Shown here piece by piece: positions 17,208 through 26,930 of a stretch of DNA of 52,604 bases. The stretch spans positions 1-52,604 of the forward strand of contig JAFSPS010000036.1 of the NCBI GenBank assembly GCA_017451385.1. Reading direction: 5' to 3'. Made by a program: the position numbers and the translations under genes. The DNA comes from Bacteroidales bacterium (lineage in GTDB: Bacteria > Bacteroidota > Bacteroidia > Bacteroidales > P3). Under the pieces are notes generated by a model. It saw only the letters and a program-made list of their open reading frames with translations, ran no database searches and was not told where the DNA came from. Position 1 is the stretch's first letter. Each line of letters begins with the position of its first letter.

Positions 17208-17873
17208 GTGGAACAACGAGACAAACAACAACAGTCACTGCAACGGCTTAGCGACATCCTCGACCGCCTACGCCAAGAGTGCCCGTGGGACCGCCAACAG
17301 ACACTCGCCAGCCTCCGCTACCTCAGCATCGAGGAGGTCTATGAGCTCAGCGAAGCCATCATAGCCACTACAGAACATCCTGACGACAGCCGCTGCTATG
17401 CCGACCTCAAGAAAGAACTCGGCGACATCCTTCTGCACATTTATTTCTATTCCAAGATAGCTGCCGATGGCGGCCACTTCACACTTGCCGACGTGGCAGA
17501 TGCCGTGAGCGACAAGCTCATTAGCCGCCACCCCCATATCTTCTCTGGCGGCGAGCAGCTGCCTTGGGAGAAAGTCAAGATGCGTGAAGGACGCCATTCG
17601 GTCCTCGAGGGTGTGCCAGCCTCTCTGCCACCCCTCGTCAAGGCGGTACGCATGCAGGAGAAGGCCGAAGGCATAGGCTACGGCGAGCCCGACGGCATAG
17701 ACCGCGGCCTAATAGACGACGATGCCATCTTCGCCAGCGAACAGGCCTTCGGTGATGCGCTGCTGCGCCTGCTCCATCAAGCTCACCGCCACGGCATCAA
17801 CGCCGACGACGCCCTCTGCGCCGCCAACCACCGCTATCAGCACCGCGTAGAACAATGGGAACAACAGAAATAA
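17208..17873 (+). CDS. mazG: Nucleoside triphosphate pyrophosphohydrolase MazG
   Basis: 221 residues. The all-alpha NTP-PPase core has LRQECPWDRQQTLASLRYLS, then EEVYELSEAI and LKKELGDILLHIYFYSKIA, giving the metal-binding E-E-x-x-E and E-x-x-D pattern; VKMREGRHSVLEGVPASLPP and the C-terminal LLRLLHQAHRHGINADDALC complete the usual two-domain MazG. It hydrolyses abnormal or excess NTPs to NMP and PPi. The start is GTG 17208, with a Shine-Dalgarno-like AAAGGAG six bases before it, unusual for this genome. It is the last gene before the CRISPR array. Confidence 0.92.
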   Translation: MEQRDKQQQSLQRLSDILDRLRQECPWDRQQTLASLRYLSIEEVYELSEAIIATTEHPDDSRCYADLKKELGDILLHIYFYSKIAADGGHFTLADVADAVSDKLISRHPHIFSGGEQLPWEKVKMREGRHSVLEGVPASLPPLVKAVRMQEKAEGIGYGEPDGIDRGLIDDDAIFASEQAFGDALLRLLHQAHRHGINADDALCAANHRYQHRVEQWEQQK

Positions 17874-17973
17874 CCCTACGCCACTCATGACAAGAGAGTT
17901 ATCACAACGACTCCCCCTGACACCCACATCCAACGCAGAGTGGTTACGCTTTGTCCTCCTCCTCACCGATTAC

Positions 17974-18409
17974 GTTGTGATTTGCTTGAAAATTAGTATC
18001 TTTGTATGATTGATAAACAACTTATAATCGTGCGTTAGCGGCCGTTATGAGTTGTGATTTGCTTGAAAATTAGTACCTTTGTATGATTGATAAACAACCC
18101 TACAACGTGCAGCAGCGCCTTTCACTCTGTTGTGATTTGCTTGAAAATTAGTACCTTTGTATGATTGATAAACAACAAACATTTTGTCCGTCTCTACCTG
18201 GTATAGTTGTGATTTGCTTGAAAATTAGTACCTTTGTATGATTGATAAACAACATCACCAGAAGCATTATTATTAAGAACCTTGTTGTGATTTGCTTGAA
18301 AATTAGTACCTTTGTATGATTGATAAACAACAGAGGAGCAGAAATAGCGCGTACACGAGTTGTTGTGATTTGCTTGAAAATTAGTACCTTTGTATGATTG
18401 ATAAACAAC
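17974..18409 (+). CRISPR. Type II-C CRISPR array: six 48-bp repeats, five spacers
   Basis: Repeats at 17974-18021, 18051-18098, 18129-18176, 18206-18253, 18284-18331 and 18362-18409. Spacers are 29, 30, 29, 30 and 30 nt. Repeats start GTTGTGATTTGCTTGAAAA and end with GATTGATAAACAAC, so the ends are short inverted repeats (GTTGT/ACAAC). Five are identical; the first has T for C at position 26. Positions 2-19 are fully complementary to the tracrRNA at 24581-24598, so crRNAs are read from the plus strand. Each repeat holds GTTG (1-4), 19 nt, then TA(T/C)CTTTG (24-31), a Bacteroidota promoter pointing into the next spacer. The length and the start resemble the 47-bp repeats of Bacteroides fragilis type loci. 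Confidence 0.98.
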
Positions 18410-18639
18410 TTATCTATTCTATCAATCACAAAAACAAAGAATTGCAAAGGAAAGCAGAAAGAAAAAAATCATGCAAAAAGAAAAGGGAATTCATGCCATA
18501 GGCTGAGTTTCCTTTTTCTGTTTATAGATGGTTTATCCTCAGGGCAACCGCATCAAAAATTATAATCGAGTAGTTTTTTCACGAGATTGTCTGGGGCAAT
18601 GGCGGTTTCAAGCAAAACATTGCCAAAACCTATTTGGGA
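18410..18639. other. Flank between array and cas2, with hairpins
   Basis: AT-rich, A-rich plus strand just after the last repeat (probable leader or integration-side flank). Around 18477-18520 an imperfect A/T-rich stem with GCC-ATA-GGC at its core is followed by T-rich DNA on both strands; it could end crRNA transcripts on the plus strand and cas transcripts on the minus strand. At 18597-18626 GGCAATG and CATTGCC pair around a loop that contains TTTCAAGCAAA, an 11-nt match to the tracrRNA anti-repeat. An open plus-strand frame from 18528 overlaps cas2 and is not believed to be a gene. Confidence 0.45.
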
Positions 18640-19913
<1,274 letters not shown>

Positions 19914-19916
19914 ATA

Positions 19917-22900
19917 TTAATCGCCACTAACAATATTGCCTAATCTATCGACTTTTATTGGGATACAGACCTCTTTAATCATTTCACCAGTGGTTGCACG
20001 TTCCATTTTATTTGAGGTAGTATATTCTTTTTTGTTTTCTATTGGACTGGCCACCCTATGAGATACACACATGAATTGAGATCCCGTAAAAGACACAACC
20101 TTATAAATTCTATTCCTATCCAATTTGTCTATTGATACAACTTCATTCTCAACAGGTACATACACCAAATCGTTTGGCGAAAGCACATATAATAGTTTTG
20201 CATCCGCCGGCATCAATGACAAGTCATCTTGACTTAATCTCTCAACGATATGGTCTTTCCATGATGTCAGATACTGCTTCTGAAGGTCAATCACTATGTT
20301 CAACGGTATTGTTGCATATCCACGCAGGCCTTTATCAGTACTGTAGATAGCATAAAATAGATTAGTACCCTTTGCTGCCTCAACGAATTTTGTCGCCTTC
20401 TGCCCAGATTGTCCGATACTGAATTTGTTGGCTTGCTCATAAACACGGACACGTTTTATTGGCTGATGGTCTCGACCTCCATTAAGCGAACGAATATTGG
20501 CGTTCATACGTTCAAGACCATCTGCTGAAAATGCTTCTTCAGGGTTATTGCGTTCGCTGGCAAGGTGTGCACGCAAAATCGAACGGATTCCACTGTCTGT
20601 GATACTATCTATTGCTTTTTCAGCCGCAGGAACGGTTGTACAACCAGCCATAACAGAAAGCAGCCCCTTACGTGTGGCGAAATAGCGGCTTTTAGTTTCT
20701 TTCGTATAATAATATACTTCGATTCTCCCATCTGCCGCCTCGCTCCAAATATCTTTATTTTTTGAAAGGAACTCAATAATCCGTTTATCGGTATATCTTA
20801 ATCCTTTCTTTTCTTTTATTTTATCCTTAAGTTCACGATTCACAATCCTATCAGGGTCTTTCAGGGCTTCCATTATTTGAACCTTCTTTTTCAACTGAAG
20901 GTTTACTTCACCAAAGACAGTTTCCTTATGCAGTGCCTTACGTATTGCCCAACTGTCTCCTCGCTCTTGTTTACGTCGTTTCTTAGTTCTCGGATCGTAT
21001 GCATAGTAGTTCGATGTTTTATTGATTACACGTAGGTTTTGCTTGAAGCTTACTATGATGTTTTGTAAAGTACTGTAAACATCCGCAGGGAAGGTGTCCC
21101 ACGGGAGTTTGAAGGTGGTAAACCTTTCATGGATTACACCCTTTTTTTTGTTGGTATATTTCTCCTTATTACGCAGTTTGTTTTGAAGGTCATATCTGGT
21201 ATTATGGTCTGCTGCTTCATTGTTGATAAGGTTCACATGATCGCGTGTGCAGCAGGCGATGACAATGGCATCCATGGCATGGTGACGATGGTCAAGTCGT
21301 TTCTTGTTAAAGCCTTTCCTTATTTCTAATGGAACAGCAGGAATAAAGTGGCCTTCCTTTGTCTTTGCTGTAAAAGAGGAAGAATGTGTTATGTCGTTCA
21401 TTCTTTCAAAACGGGGTAGTAGGATGCGATTCCACACATCGTTTACTCCCCAATCCTGTTTCAACCGATCGGTAATTTTGCCGTTACAAGCGATAACATT
21501 TTTCGATGTTGTAGCGTTTTCATTATTGCCATTTTCATCCTCGGTACGAACGATGTTCGACAATAGGTGCATCATCAATCGGCTTATATAGCGTGAATCG
21601 TTCAACTGTCTGTTGATGAAATTTTCAGGGATCTCATCCAACATCAGATAATTGTATTTGGTATTTGAGCAAGTTTTGTTACTGTTGCCACCAAACAATT
21701 CACGTACAATCTTTTCATATTCGATAACGGACAAAATCTCCGCTTCACCACTAGAACTTAATTTAACTTTTTCTCCATGATGATTCACAATAAATTGATG
21801 TCCAAGCTGACGGTCTTTCAGACTATTTACTTCGGTCTCACAAATAACCTTATTGGCAAACGAATCATCAAACCAAATACTTCGAGGAATAATGTGTTCT
21901 ATCTGATAGGCATCGGTGAAAAGTAGAGATAGCGGGATAGGTTTGCCTGTGTATGGGGATATGTATTTCTGATCCAGCCACAGCTTATAACGTATCACCT
22001 CGGCATGAGATGGCACTTTTGTTGCTGTGAAATGATCTCTTATAGACTCTATTTCTTTGCGTTCTATGTCGTCCTTGAAGATAATGTTTTCAGGTTGGTT
22101 GAAAACGCCATCTTCGTATATTTTAAGTATCTCATATTGTGACGGCGAATATGGACGGACATTTGCAATCTGCATGTCTGGATTTTTCATTTCACAGAGT
22201 AGCAAACGTATGCGCTGGTTGTCAGCCTCAGCTTTAGTAGCACTTGCCGTCATGCGTTCGCGTTCTTCTTTCGTCTTCTTCAATTCGCGTCCCAGTTCGA
22301 TGTGTATTTCGTCTATTCTTCCTGTTTGATTCCAGATGTCGCGCACTACACGGAGTGCTTCGGTTACTATTTGTTCTACGATAGGATTATTTAGTGAATG
22401 CTGACGGAATTGACTCAAATACCGGTCTATGTCTTCTGGCCTTGTCCACTTCTGAGCATCTATGGCCTCGGAATGACGGTCATAGACAAGATAGCAGGCC
22501 TCCCATGTATTTAGGCCTTTGCATAGACTAATATCATTAATAAAGGCAAATTTCTCACGTACAGTTGATGATATTGTGTCATCCGCTTCACCACTGATAA
22601 TATGATCAATTCTACTTCGTGTTTCCCTATCTATTGCGTCCGCACTCCAGTACTGCCCCCTACGCATCAATGGAAGGAGGCGTTTTATAGCTTTTTCTGA
22701 GTATGCTCCATAGTCTTTCTCGCCACATACCGTCAGTTTCCGAAAAGCCTGCGAAAAAGCCTGCTTTTGGACATCCGTCCATGCATCCTGTTTGCCTGCG
22801 AATTTTTTCAATGCTTTTTCATATTGAATAGTGTCGTCAATGGAATAGAGAATGTGCCAAAGGGTGAATTCGTTGTTGTCTTTGTATAAGAAACTCAAAT

Positions 22901-24425
22901 CTATGCCAGCCTTGCGTAGTCCACCTAATAGCACAGCACGAGTTTCTCCCATAGGATACTCTTTGTCCGGCACATAATTCCATCGGTATTCAGACTGTTT
23001 CTTCTTGTCTATTCGGAAGTGTTTGAGCAATTGTTCTTGTTTGATACTCTTCAACTTAGATAGAGAATCATACAAATCAGTATAAGCATCATCCGAAGGC
23101 AATAAATGCTTGGTAACATCTTCGTTCAGATGAAGAATACGAAGATTTGAAATAAACTGCCAGATACGAAATTCCTGAAATGACGGATGAGATTTTGCAA
23201 TACACTTTATCGGCCATTCTCCATGACTTTCAAAAGGGCAGTTTGCTATTAGCGTTTTTTTGCTTTTAAGTGGTCTTTGATAGAAGAGAATGTCATCGAC
23301 AAATAATTCTACAAATGTGCGCTTAGCTATTATATTCCTATGCGTCTCATTGTTTGGATAAAGTGTTTCAACACATTTGTGATACAAATCACAATCAAGC
23401 AATTCGGGAATATACTCACTTTGTTTCTTTAGAATCAGTTTCAATTCGTCGTAGTAATAATGCCTGTCTATGGTTCTGACAGTTTCGCCAATAATCTTCT
23501 GATTTGGGTTTTGTAGCAGTAAGTTGAAAATATACTCTCCAACAGTAAATCCCGAATGATCTATCTGATGTTGTGTCTTTGTTTTGTAGAGTCCCCAATC
23601 GGATTCCTTCGGAGAACTTAATGATGGTTGTTGGTTAACACGTTTCCCCTCTTTATCCAATTTGAATGAAGCAATAAAGGCTCTTGTTTTCCCTTCCCAA
23701 TCGGGTTTGCTTTGGAAAACACGGCGATAAACCCAACCATTATCAAGTGTAATGTTATACCATGACCATCCCTTTTTGTCTTTTTCTTCTGTTTCATCTA
23801 TTTTGATTATCTGCAATTCGTGATATTCTTTCTCAATACCTTTATCAGGCGAGTTATTTTCGTCCTCATCCATTTTCCCACGTAGCTGGTTGTACCCTCT
23901 TTTTTGATTGAATTGCATAAGAACCCACGCCAACTCTTCTTTTTTGATTGGATCCGTTAGAGCTTTCTTCCTCAAATAGTATATGGTCCAATCATACGGA
24001 ATATTCTGCGAAATACCTGCTTTGCGAAATGCAGCAACCATTTCGTCGAAAGAAGACTTGAAAAGGAACTCTGGTTTACCATCTTTTCCTTCACGCCATG
24101 CGATTTTGGGTTCTATATCTGATTGGAGTTTGCCATATCTATCTAAATAAACAGAATAGTGTTCAGGCAAGAAGTCCATTGAATTTAGAACTCGAAGTAG
24201 TCGTTCTCTACGGAGAAGGAAACGCTGTCTGAGACGTCTTGCCCCGCGTGCCTGAGTGCGTTCGGCAGTGAATGATATAGAATTCCCTTTTTCAAAGTCC
24301 CCCATCTGTCCTGCATCCATTGGGATTATGCGTGAACCAGCAGAATCTATATGTTTTGATTCGCTGTCAATCACAGCCCATCCGATGCTATTTGTCCCAA
24401 GGTCGAGTCCGAGTATTTTTTTCAT
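19917..24425 (-). CDS. cas9: CRISPR-associated endonuclease Cas9, type II-C, 1502 residues
   Basis: RNA-guided DNA nuclease. RuvC-I contains D8 (MKKILGLDLGTNSIGWAVID); the Arg-rich bridge helix is GARRLRQRFLLRRERLLRVL; RuvC-II contains E710 (IDEIHIELGRELKK); HNH contains H844 (YQIEHIIPRSIWFDDSFANK) with the following N and K; RuvC-III contains H1049 and D1052 (RLDHRHHAMDAIVIACC). All catalytic residues are intact. It is longer than the common 1000-1150-residue II-C enzymes but similar to other large Bacteroidota Cas9s. ATG 24425 is preferred to the open frame from 24446 because that upstream start lies in the -7 element. It heads cas9-cas1-cas2; the locus is more AT-rich than its neighbours, suggesting acquisition by transfer. 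PAM cannot be inferred. Confidence 0.98.
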   Translation of the reverse strand: MKKILGLDLGTNSIGWAVIDSESKHIDSAGSRIIPMDAGQMGDFEKGNSISFTAERTQARGARRLRQRFLLRRERLLRVLNSMDFLPEHYSVYLDRYGKLQSDIEPKIAWREGKDGKPEFLFKSSFDEMVAAFRKAGISQNIPYDWTIYYLRKKALTDPIKKEELAWVLMQFNQKRGYNQLRGKMDEDENNSPDKGIEKEYHELQIIKIDETEEKDKKGWSWYNITLDNGWVYRRVFQSKPDWEGKTRAFIASFKLDKEGKRVNQQPSLSSPKESDWGLYKTKTQHQIDHSGFTVGEYIFNLLLQNPNQKIIGETVRTIDRHYYYDELKLILKKQSEYIPELLDCDLYHKCVETLYPNNETHRNIIAKRTFVELFVDDILFYQRPLKSKKTLIANCPFESHGEWPIKCIAKSHPSFQEFRIWQFISNLRILHLNEDVTKHLLPSDDAYTDLYDSLSKLKSIKQEQLLKHFRIDKKKQSEYRWNYVPDKEYPMGETRAVLLGGLRKAGIDLSFLYKDNNEFTLWHILYSIDDTIQYEKALKKFAGKQDAWTDVQKQAFSQAFRKLTVCGEKDYGAYSEKAIKRLLPLMRRGQYWSADAIDRETRSRIDHIISGEADDTISSTVREKFAFINDISLCKGLNTWEACYLVYDRHSEAIDAQKWTRPEDIDRYLSQFRQHSLNNPIVEQIVTEALRVVRDIWNQTGRIDEIHIELGRELKKTKEERERMTASATKAEADNQRIRLLLCEMKNPDMQIANVRPYSPSQYEILKIYEDGVFNQPENIIFKDDIERKEIESIRDHFTATKVPSHAEVIRYKLWLDQKYISPYTGKPIPLSLLFTDAYQIEHIIPRSIWFDDSFANKVICETEVNSLKDRQLGHQFIVNHHGEKVKLSSSGEAEILSVIEYEKIVRELFGGNSNKTCSNTKYNYLMLDEIPENFINRQLNDSRYISRLMMHLLSNIVRTEDENGNNENATTSKNVIACNGKITDRLKQDWGVNDVWNRILLPRFERMNDITHSSSFTAKTKEGHFIPAVPLEIRKGFNKKRLDHRHHAMDAIVIACCTRDHVNLINNEAADHNTRYDLQNKLRNKEKYTNKKKGVIHERFTTFKLPWDTFPADVYSTLQNIIVSFKQNLRVINKTSNYYAYDPRTKKRRKQERGDSWAIRKALHKETVFGEVNLQLKKKVQIMEALKDPDRIVNRELKDKIKEKKGLRYTDKRIIEFLSKNKDIWSEAADGRIEVYYYTKETKSRYFATRKGLLSVMAGCTTVPAAEKAIDSITDSGIRSILRAHLASERNNPEEAFSADGLERMNANIRSLNGGRDHQPIKRVRVYEQANKFSIGQSGQKATKFVEAAKGTNLFYAIYSTDKGLRGYATIPLNIVIDLQKQYLTSWKDHIVERLSQDDLSLMPADAKLLYVLSPNDLVYVPVENEVVSIDKLDRNRIYKVVSFTGSQFMCVSHRVASPIENKKEYTTSNKMERATTGEMIKEVCIPIKVDRLGNIVSGD

Positions 24426-24443
24426 AGTAAGTTGTTTTTGTGG

Positions 24444-24451
24444 CAAATATA
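24444..24451 (-). promoter_or_regulatory. -7 element (TATATTTG) of the cas9 operon
   Basis: Minus-strand TATATTTG, 19 bp upstream of ATG 24425, matches TAnnTTTG; no good -33 is seen. Transcription would begin around 24438, giving a very short leader. Confidence 0.55.
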
Positions 24452-24543
24452 TTTATATAGTGTGATTATGTGCTTTTACGAAACTGCAAAATTAACACGG
24501 GCATATTTCAAATCATGATACATGTAAATTTTTTTTGAAACTT

Positions 24544-24574
24544 TTTGCAAATATAATAAAATATCGTATTTTTG
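24544..24574 (+). promoter_or_regulatory. Consensus promoter of the tracrRNA (TTTG-N19-TATTTTTG)
   Basis: TTTG 24544-24547 and TATTTTTG 24567-24574, separated by exactly 19 nt. The transcript should start around 24580, right at the anti-repeat. It is divergent from the cas9 promoter. Confidence 0.85.
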
Positions 24575-24579
24575 CAAAA

Positions 24580-24680
24580 CTTTTCAAGCAAATCACAATA
24601 AGGATTATTCCGTTGTGAAAACATTAGGTTCATCGTCCTTTACGGTGAAGAATCCATCGTTCTTAACGGTGGATTTTTTT
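24580..24680 (+). ncRNA. tracrRNA of the type II-C system
   Basis: TTTTCAAGCAAATCACAA (24581-24598) is the exact complement of repeat positions 2-19, with a further G-U pair possible. Downstream, AATAA-GGA-TTATT can form a small nexus-like hairpin. Two related hairpins follow: 24629-24636 with 24642-24649 (8 bp, one G-U), and 24651-24660 with 24666-24675 (10 bp, one G-U), the second followed by a T-run to 24680, so it is a Rho-independent terminator. Total length is about 100 nt. It guides crRNA maturation and Cas9 loading. Orientation is opposite to cas9 and toward lepA. Complementarity and signals are seen directly; the role follows from the type II family. Confidence 0.93.
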
Positions 24681-24764
24681 ATATCTATGCTTTAGCGTAG
24701 CCACCGTATAAAACACTTTTAGCACGTCATTTTATGCGCTACGCATATATTTCGGGATTTTATG

Positions 24765-24772
24765 TAAATTTG
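24765..24772 (+). promoter_or_regulatory. -7 element (TAAATTTG) of lepA
   Basis: TAAATTTG matches TAnnTTTG 20 bp before ATG 24792. Between the tracrRNA terminator and this box, GCGTAGC and GCTACGC can pair (about 24694 and 24737), of unknown meaning. Confidence 0.5.
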
Positions 24773-24791
24773 CATATTCGTTATATTGTAT

Positions 24792-26567
24792 ATGAAGAAT
24801 ATTCGCAACTTTTGTATCATTGCTCATATCGACCATGGAAAGAGCACGTTAGCAGACCGTCTGCTGGAATACACTAATACCGTATCGCAGCGCGAAATGC
24901 AGGCGCAAGTGCTTGACGACATGGAGCTTGAGAAGGAACGTGGCATCACCATAAAGAGTCATGCCATCCAGATGAACTACAAGGACTATGTGCTCAACCT
25001 CATTGACACTCCCGGCCATGTGGACTTCAGCTATGAGGTGTCGCGCTCTATAGCTGCATGCGAGGGCGCCCTGCTGGTGGTGGATGCAACGCAAGGCATT
25101 CAGGCACAGACTATCTCCAACCTCTATCTGGCATTGGAGAACGACCTCGAGATTATCCCTGTGATGAACAAGATAGACCTTGACAGCGCAATGGTTGAGG
25201 AGGTGGCTGACGAGATTATAGACCTTCTCGGCTGCGAGCGCGACGACATTCTGGCTGTCAGCGCAAAGACAGGTGTAGGGGTGCCCGATGTGCTTGAGGC
25301 TATCGTGAACCGCATACCTGCCCCTAAGGGCGACGAGAACGCACCGCTGCAGGCATTGGTGTTCGACAGCGTGTTCAACCCCTTCCGCGGCATCATATCC
25401 TATTTCCGCATCGTCAACGGCACACTAAAAACAGGCGACTGGGTGAAGTTCGTGAGCACCGAGAAGGACTACCACGCCGACGAGATTGGCGTGCTACGTC
25501 TCAACATGGAGCCATGCAAAGAGCTGAAAGCCGGCAATGTGGGTTATATCATCAGCGGCATCAAGACATCGAGCGAGGTACGTGTGGGCGACACCATCAC
25601 GCATGTGGAACGCCCGTGCGAAAACGCCATAGAGGGCTTTGAGTCGGTGAAACCCATGGTGTTTGCTGGCGTATATCCCGTTGATACCGATGACTATGAG
25701 GAGCTACGCGCCTCTATAGAGAAGCTACAGCTCAACGACGCTTCGCTCACCTTCGAGCCAGAGAGTTCGCTCGCTCTTGGATTCGGCTTCCGCTGTGGCT
25801 TCCTCGGACTGCTCCACATGGAGATAATACAGGAGCGCCTGACGCGCGAGTTCAACATGGACGTTATCACCACGGTGCCCAATGTGCAATACAAGGTGAA
25901 ACTGACTAACGGCAGCGAGATAGATGTTTACAACCCCTCGGGTATGCCCGAGCCTAACAACATTGCCGAGGTTTATGAGCCCTATATCCATGCACAGATT
26001 ATCACCAAAGCCGATTATATAGGGCCTGTCATAAAACTATGTATGGACAAACGCGGCATTCTGAAAAACCAGAACTACCTGACTACCGACCGAATAGAGA
26101 TAACCTTCGACTTGCCACTGGGCGAGGTGGTGTTCGACTTTTACGACAAGCTGAAAAGCATCTCCAAAGGCTATGCCTCGTTCGACTACTACTTGAACGG
26201 CTACAAGCCTTCAAAGCTCGTGAAGCTGGAGATACTGCTCAATGGAGACCCCGTAGATGCACTCTCCACACTGACTTTTGTCGATAACGCCTACGGCATA
26301 GGGCGCCGCATGTGTGAGAAACTGAAGGACTTGATACCGCGTCAGCAGTTCGACGTGGCCATACAGGCTGCCATAGGCAGCAAGATTATCGCACGCGAGA
26401 CGGTGCGACAGGTGCGCAAAGACGTTACAGCCAAATGCTATGGCGGTGACATCACGCGTAAGCGCAAATTGCTGGAGAAGCAGAAAGAAGGCAAGAAACG
26501 TATGCGTCAAGTGGGCAACGTGGAGGTGCCTCAGAGCGCCTTCCTCGCCGTACTGAAACTCGACTAA
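24792..26567 (+). CDS. lepA: Elongation factor 4 (back-translocating GTPase)
   Basis: 591 residues. GTPase motifs: [18 protein letters not shown] (G1), ERGITIKSH (G2), DTPGHVDF (G3), NKIDL (G4) and SAKTG (G5). Domain II and the EF-G-like domains follow, with the LepA-specific C-terminal domain ([37 protein letters not shown]), ending in [10 protein letters not shown]-type sequence ([11 protein letters not shown]). Length is normal. ATG 24792 rather than TTG 24786. It acts on stalled ribosomes. It follows the tracrRNA terminator with its own -7 element and ends at a strong hairpin. Confidence 0.97.
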   Translation: MKNIRNFCIIAHIDHGKSTLADRLLEYTNTVSQREMQAQVLDDMELEKERGITIKSHAIQMNYKDYVLNLIDTPGHVDFSYEVSRSIAACEGALLVVDATQGIQAQTISNLYLALENDLEIIPVMNKIDLDSAMVEEVADEIIDLLGCERDDILAVSAKTGVGVPDVLEAIVNRIPAPKGDENAPLQALVFDSVFNPFRGIISYFRIVNGTLKTGDWVKFVSTEKDYHADEIGVLRLNMEPCKELKAGNVGYIISGIKTSSEVRVGDTITHVERPCENAIEGFESVKPMVFAGVYPVDTDDYEELRASIEKLQLNDASLTFEPESSLALGFGFRCGFLGLLHMEIIQERLTREFNMDVITTVPNVQYKVKLTNGSEIDVYNPSGMPEPNNIAEVYEPYIHAQIITKADYIGPVIKLCMDKRGILKNQNYLTTDRIEITFDLPLGEVVFDFYDKLKSISKGYASFDYYLNGYKPSKLVKLEILLNGDPVDALSTLTFVDNAYGIGRRMCEKLKDLIPRQQFDVAIQAAIGSKIIARETVRQVRKDVTAKCYGGDITRKRKLLEKQKEGKKRMRQVGNVEVPQSAFLAVLKLD

Positions 26568-26587
26568 ACGCCTCATAACATGACAGT

Positions 26588-26629
26588 AGCGAGAGCGAGT
26601 CCAACAGCGGACCCGCTCTCGTTATTTTG
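26588..26629 (+). terminator. Terminator of lepA
   Basis: AGCGAGAGCG (26588-26597) pairs with CGCTCTCGTT (26614-26623; one G-U), with a further inner GTCC/GGAC stem, followed by TATTTTG. Confidence 0.75.
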
Positions 26630-26640
26630 CTATCGAGGGT

Positions 26641-26930
26641 GGGGAATATCAAAATAACAGATGGTTATCAATCCTAAAACGCTTGATGTTCAGATAACTT
26701 CTCCAAATTAGATATATGCAACTTCTACGAGGTTGAGAAGTTTGAAAATCAAATAGTTTCTATTGATATGTAACTCCTACGGAGTTATTTATAGGAGTCC
26801 CTTTTAGAAACTCATAGAGGTGAGATTTCATCAAAATGATGATGAGAATGCCGAGGGGCGAAAAGAAAACAGAGTGTGACTTCACTGCTCGCATCCTCAG
26901 ATGAGTCAGACCGCTATCTCGGGCGGCATG
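26641..26930. repeat. Intergenic with small palindromic elements
   Basis: No gene is visible in these 290 bp. Two related small inverted repeats occur: AACTTCT (26720-26726) with AGAAGTT (26736-26742), and TAACTCC (26771-26777) with GGAGTTA (26781-26787), the latter followed by another GGAGT. AACTCC-TAC-GGAGTT-type palindromes recur between genes in Bacteroidales and may be REP-like elements. Confidence 0.4.

Noticed and set aside
24681-24764. Riboswitch-like element before lepA
   Set aside because: GCGTAGC and GCTACGC can pair, but there is no further structure, no known aptamer motif and no anti-terminator.
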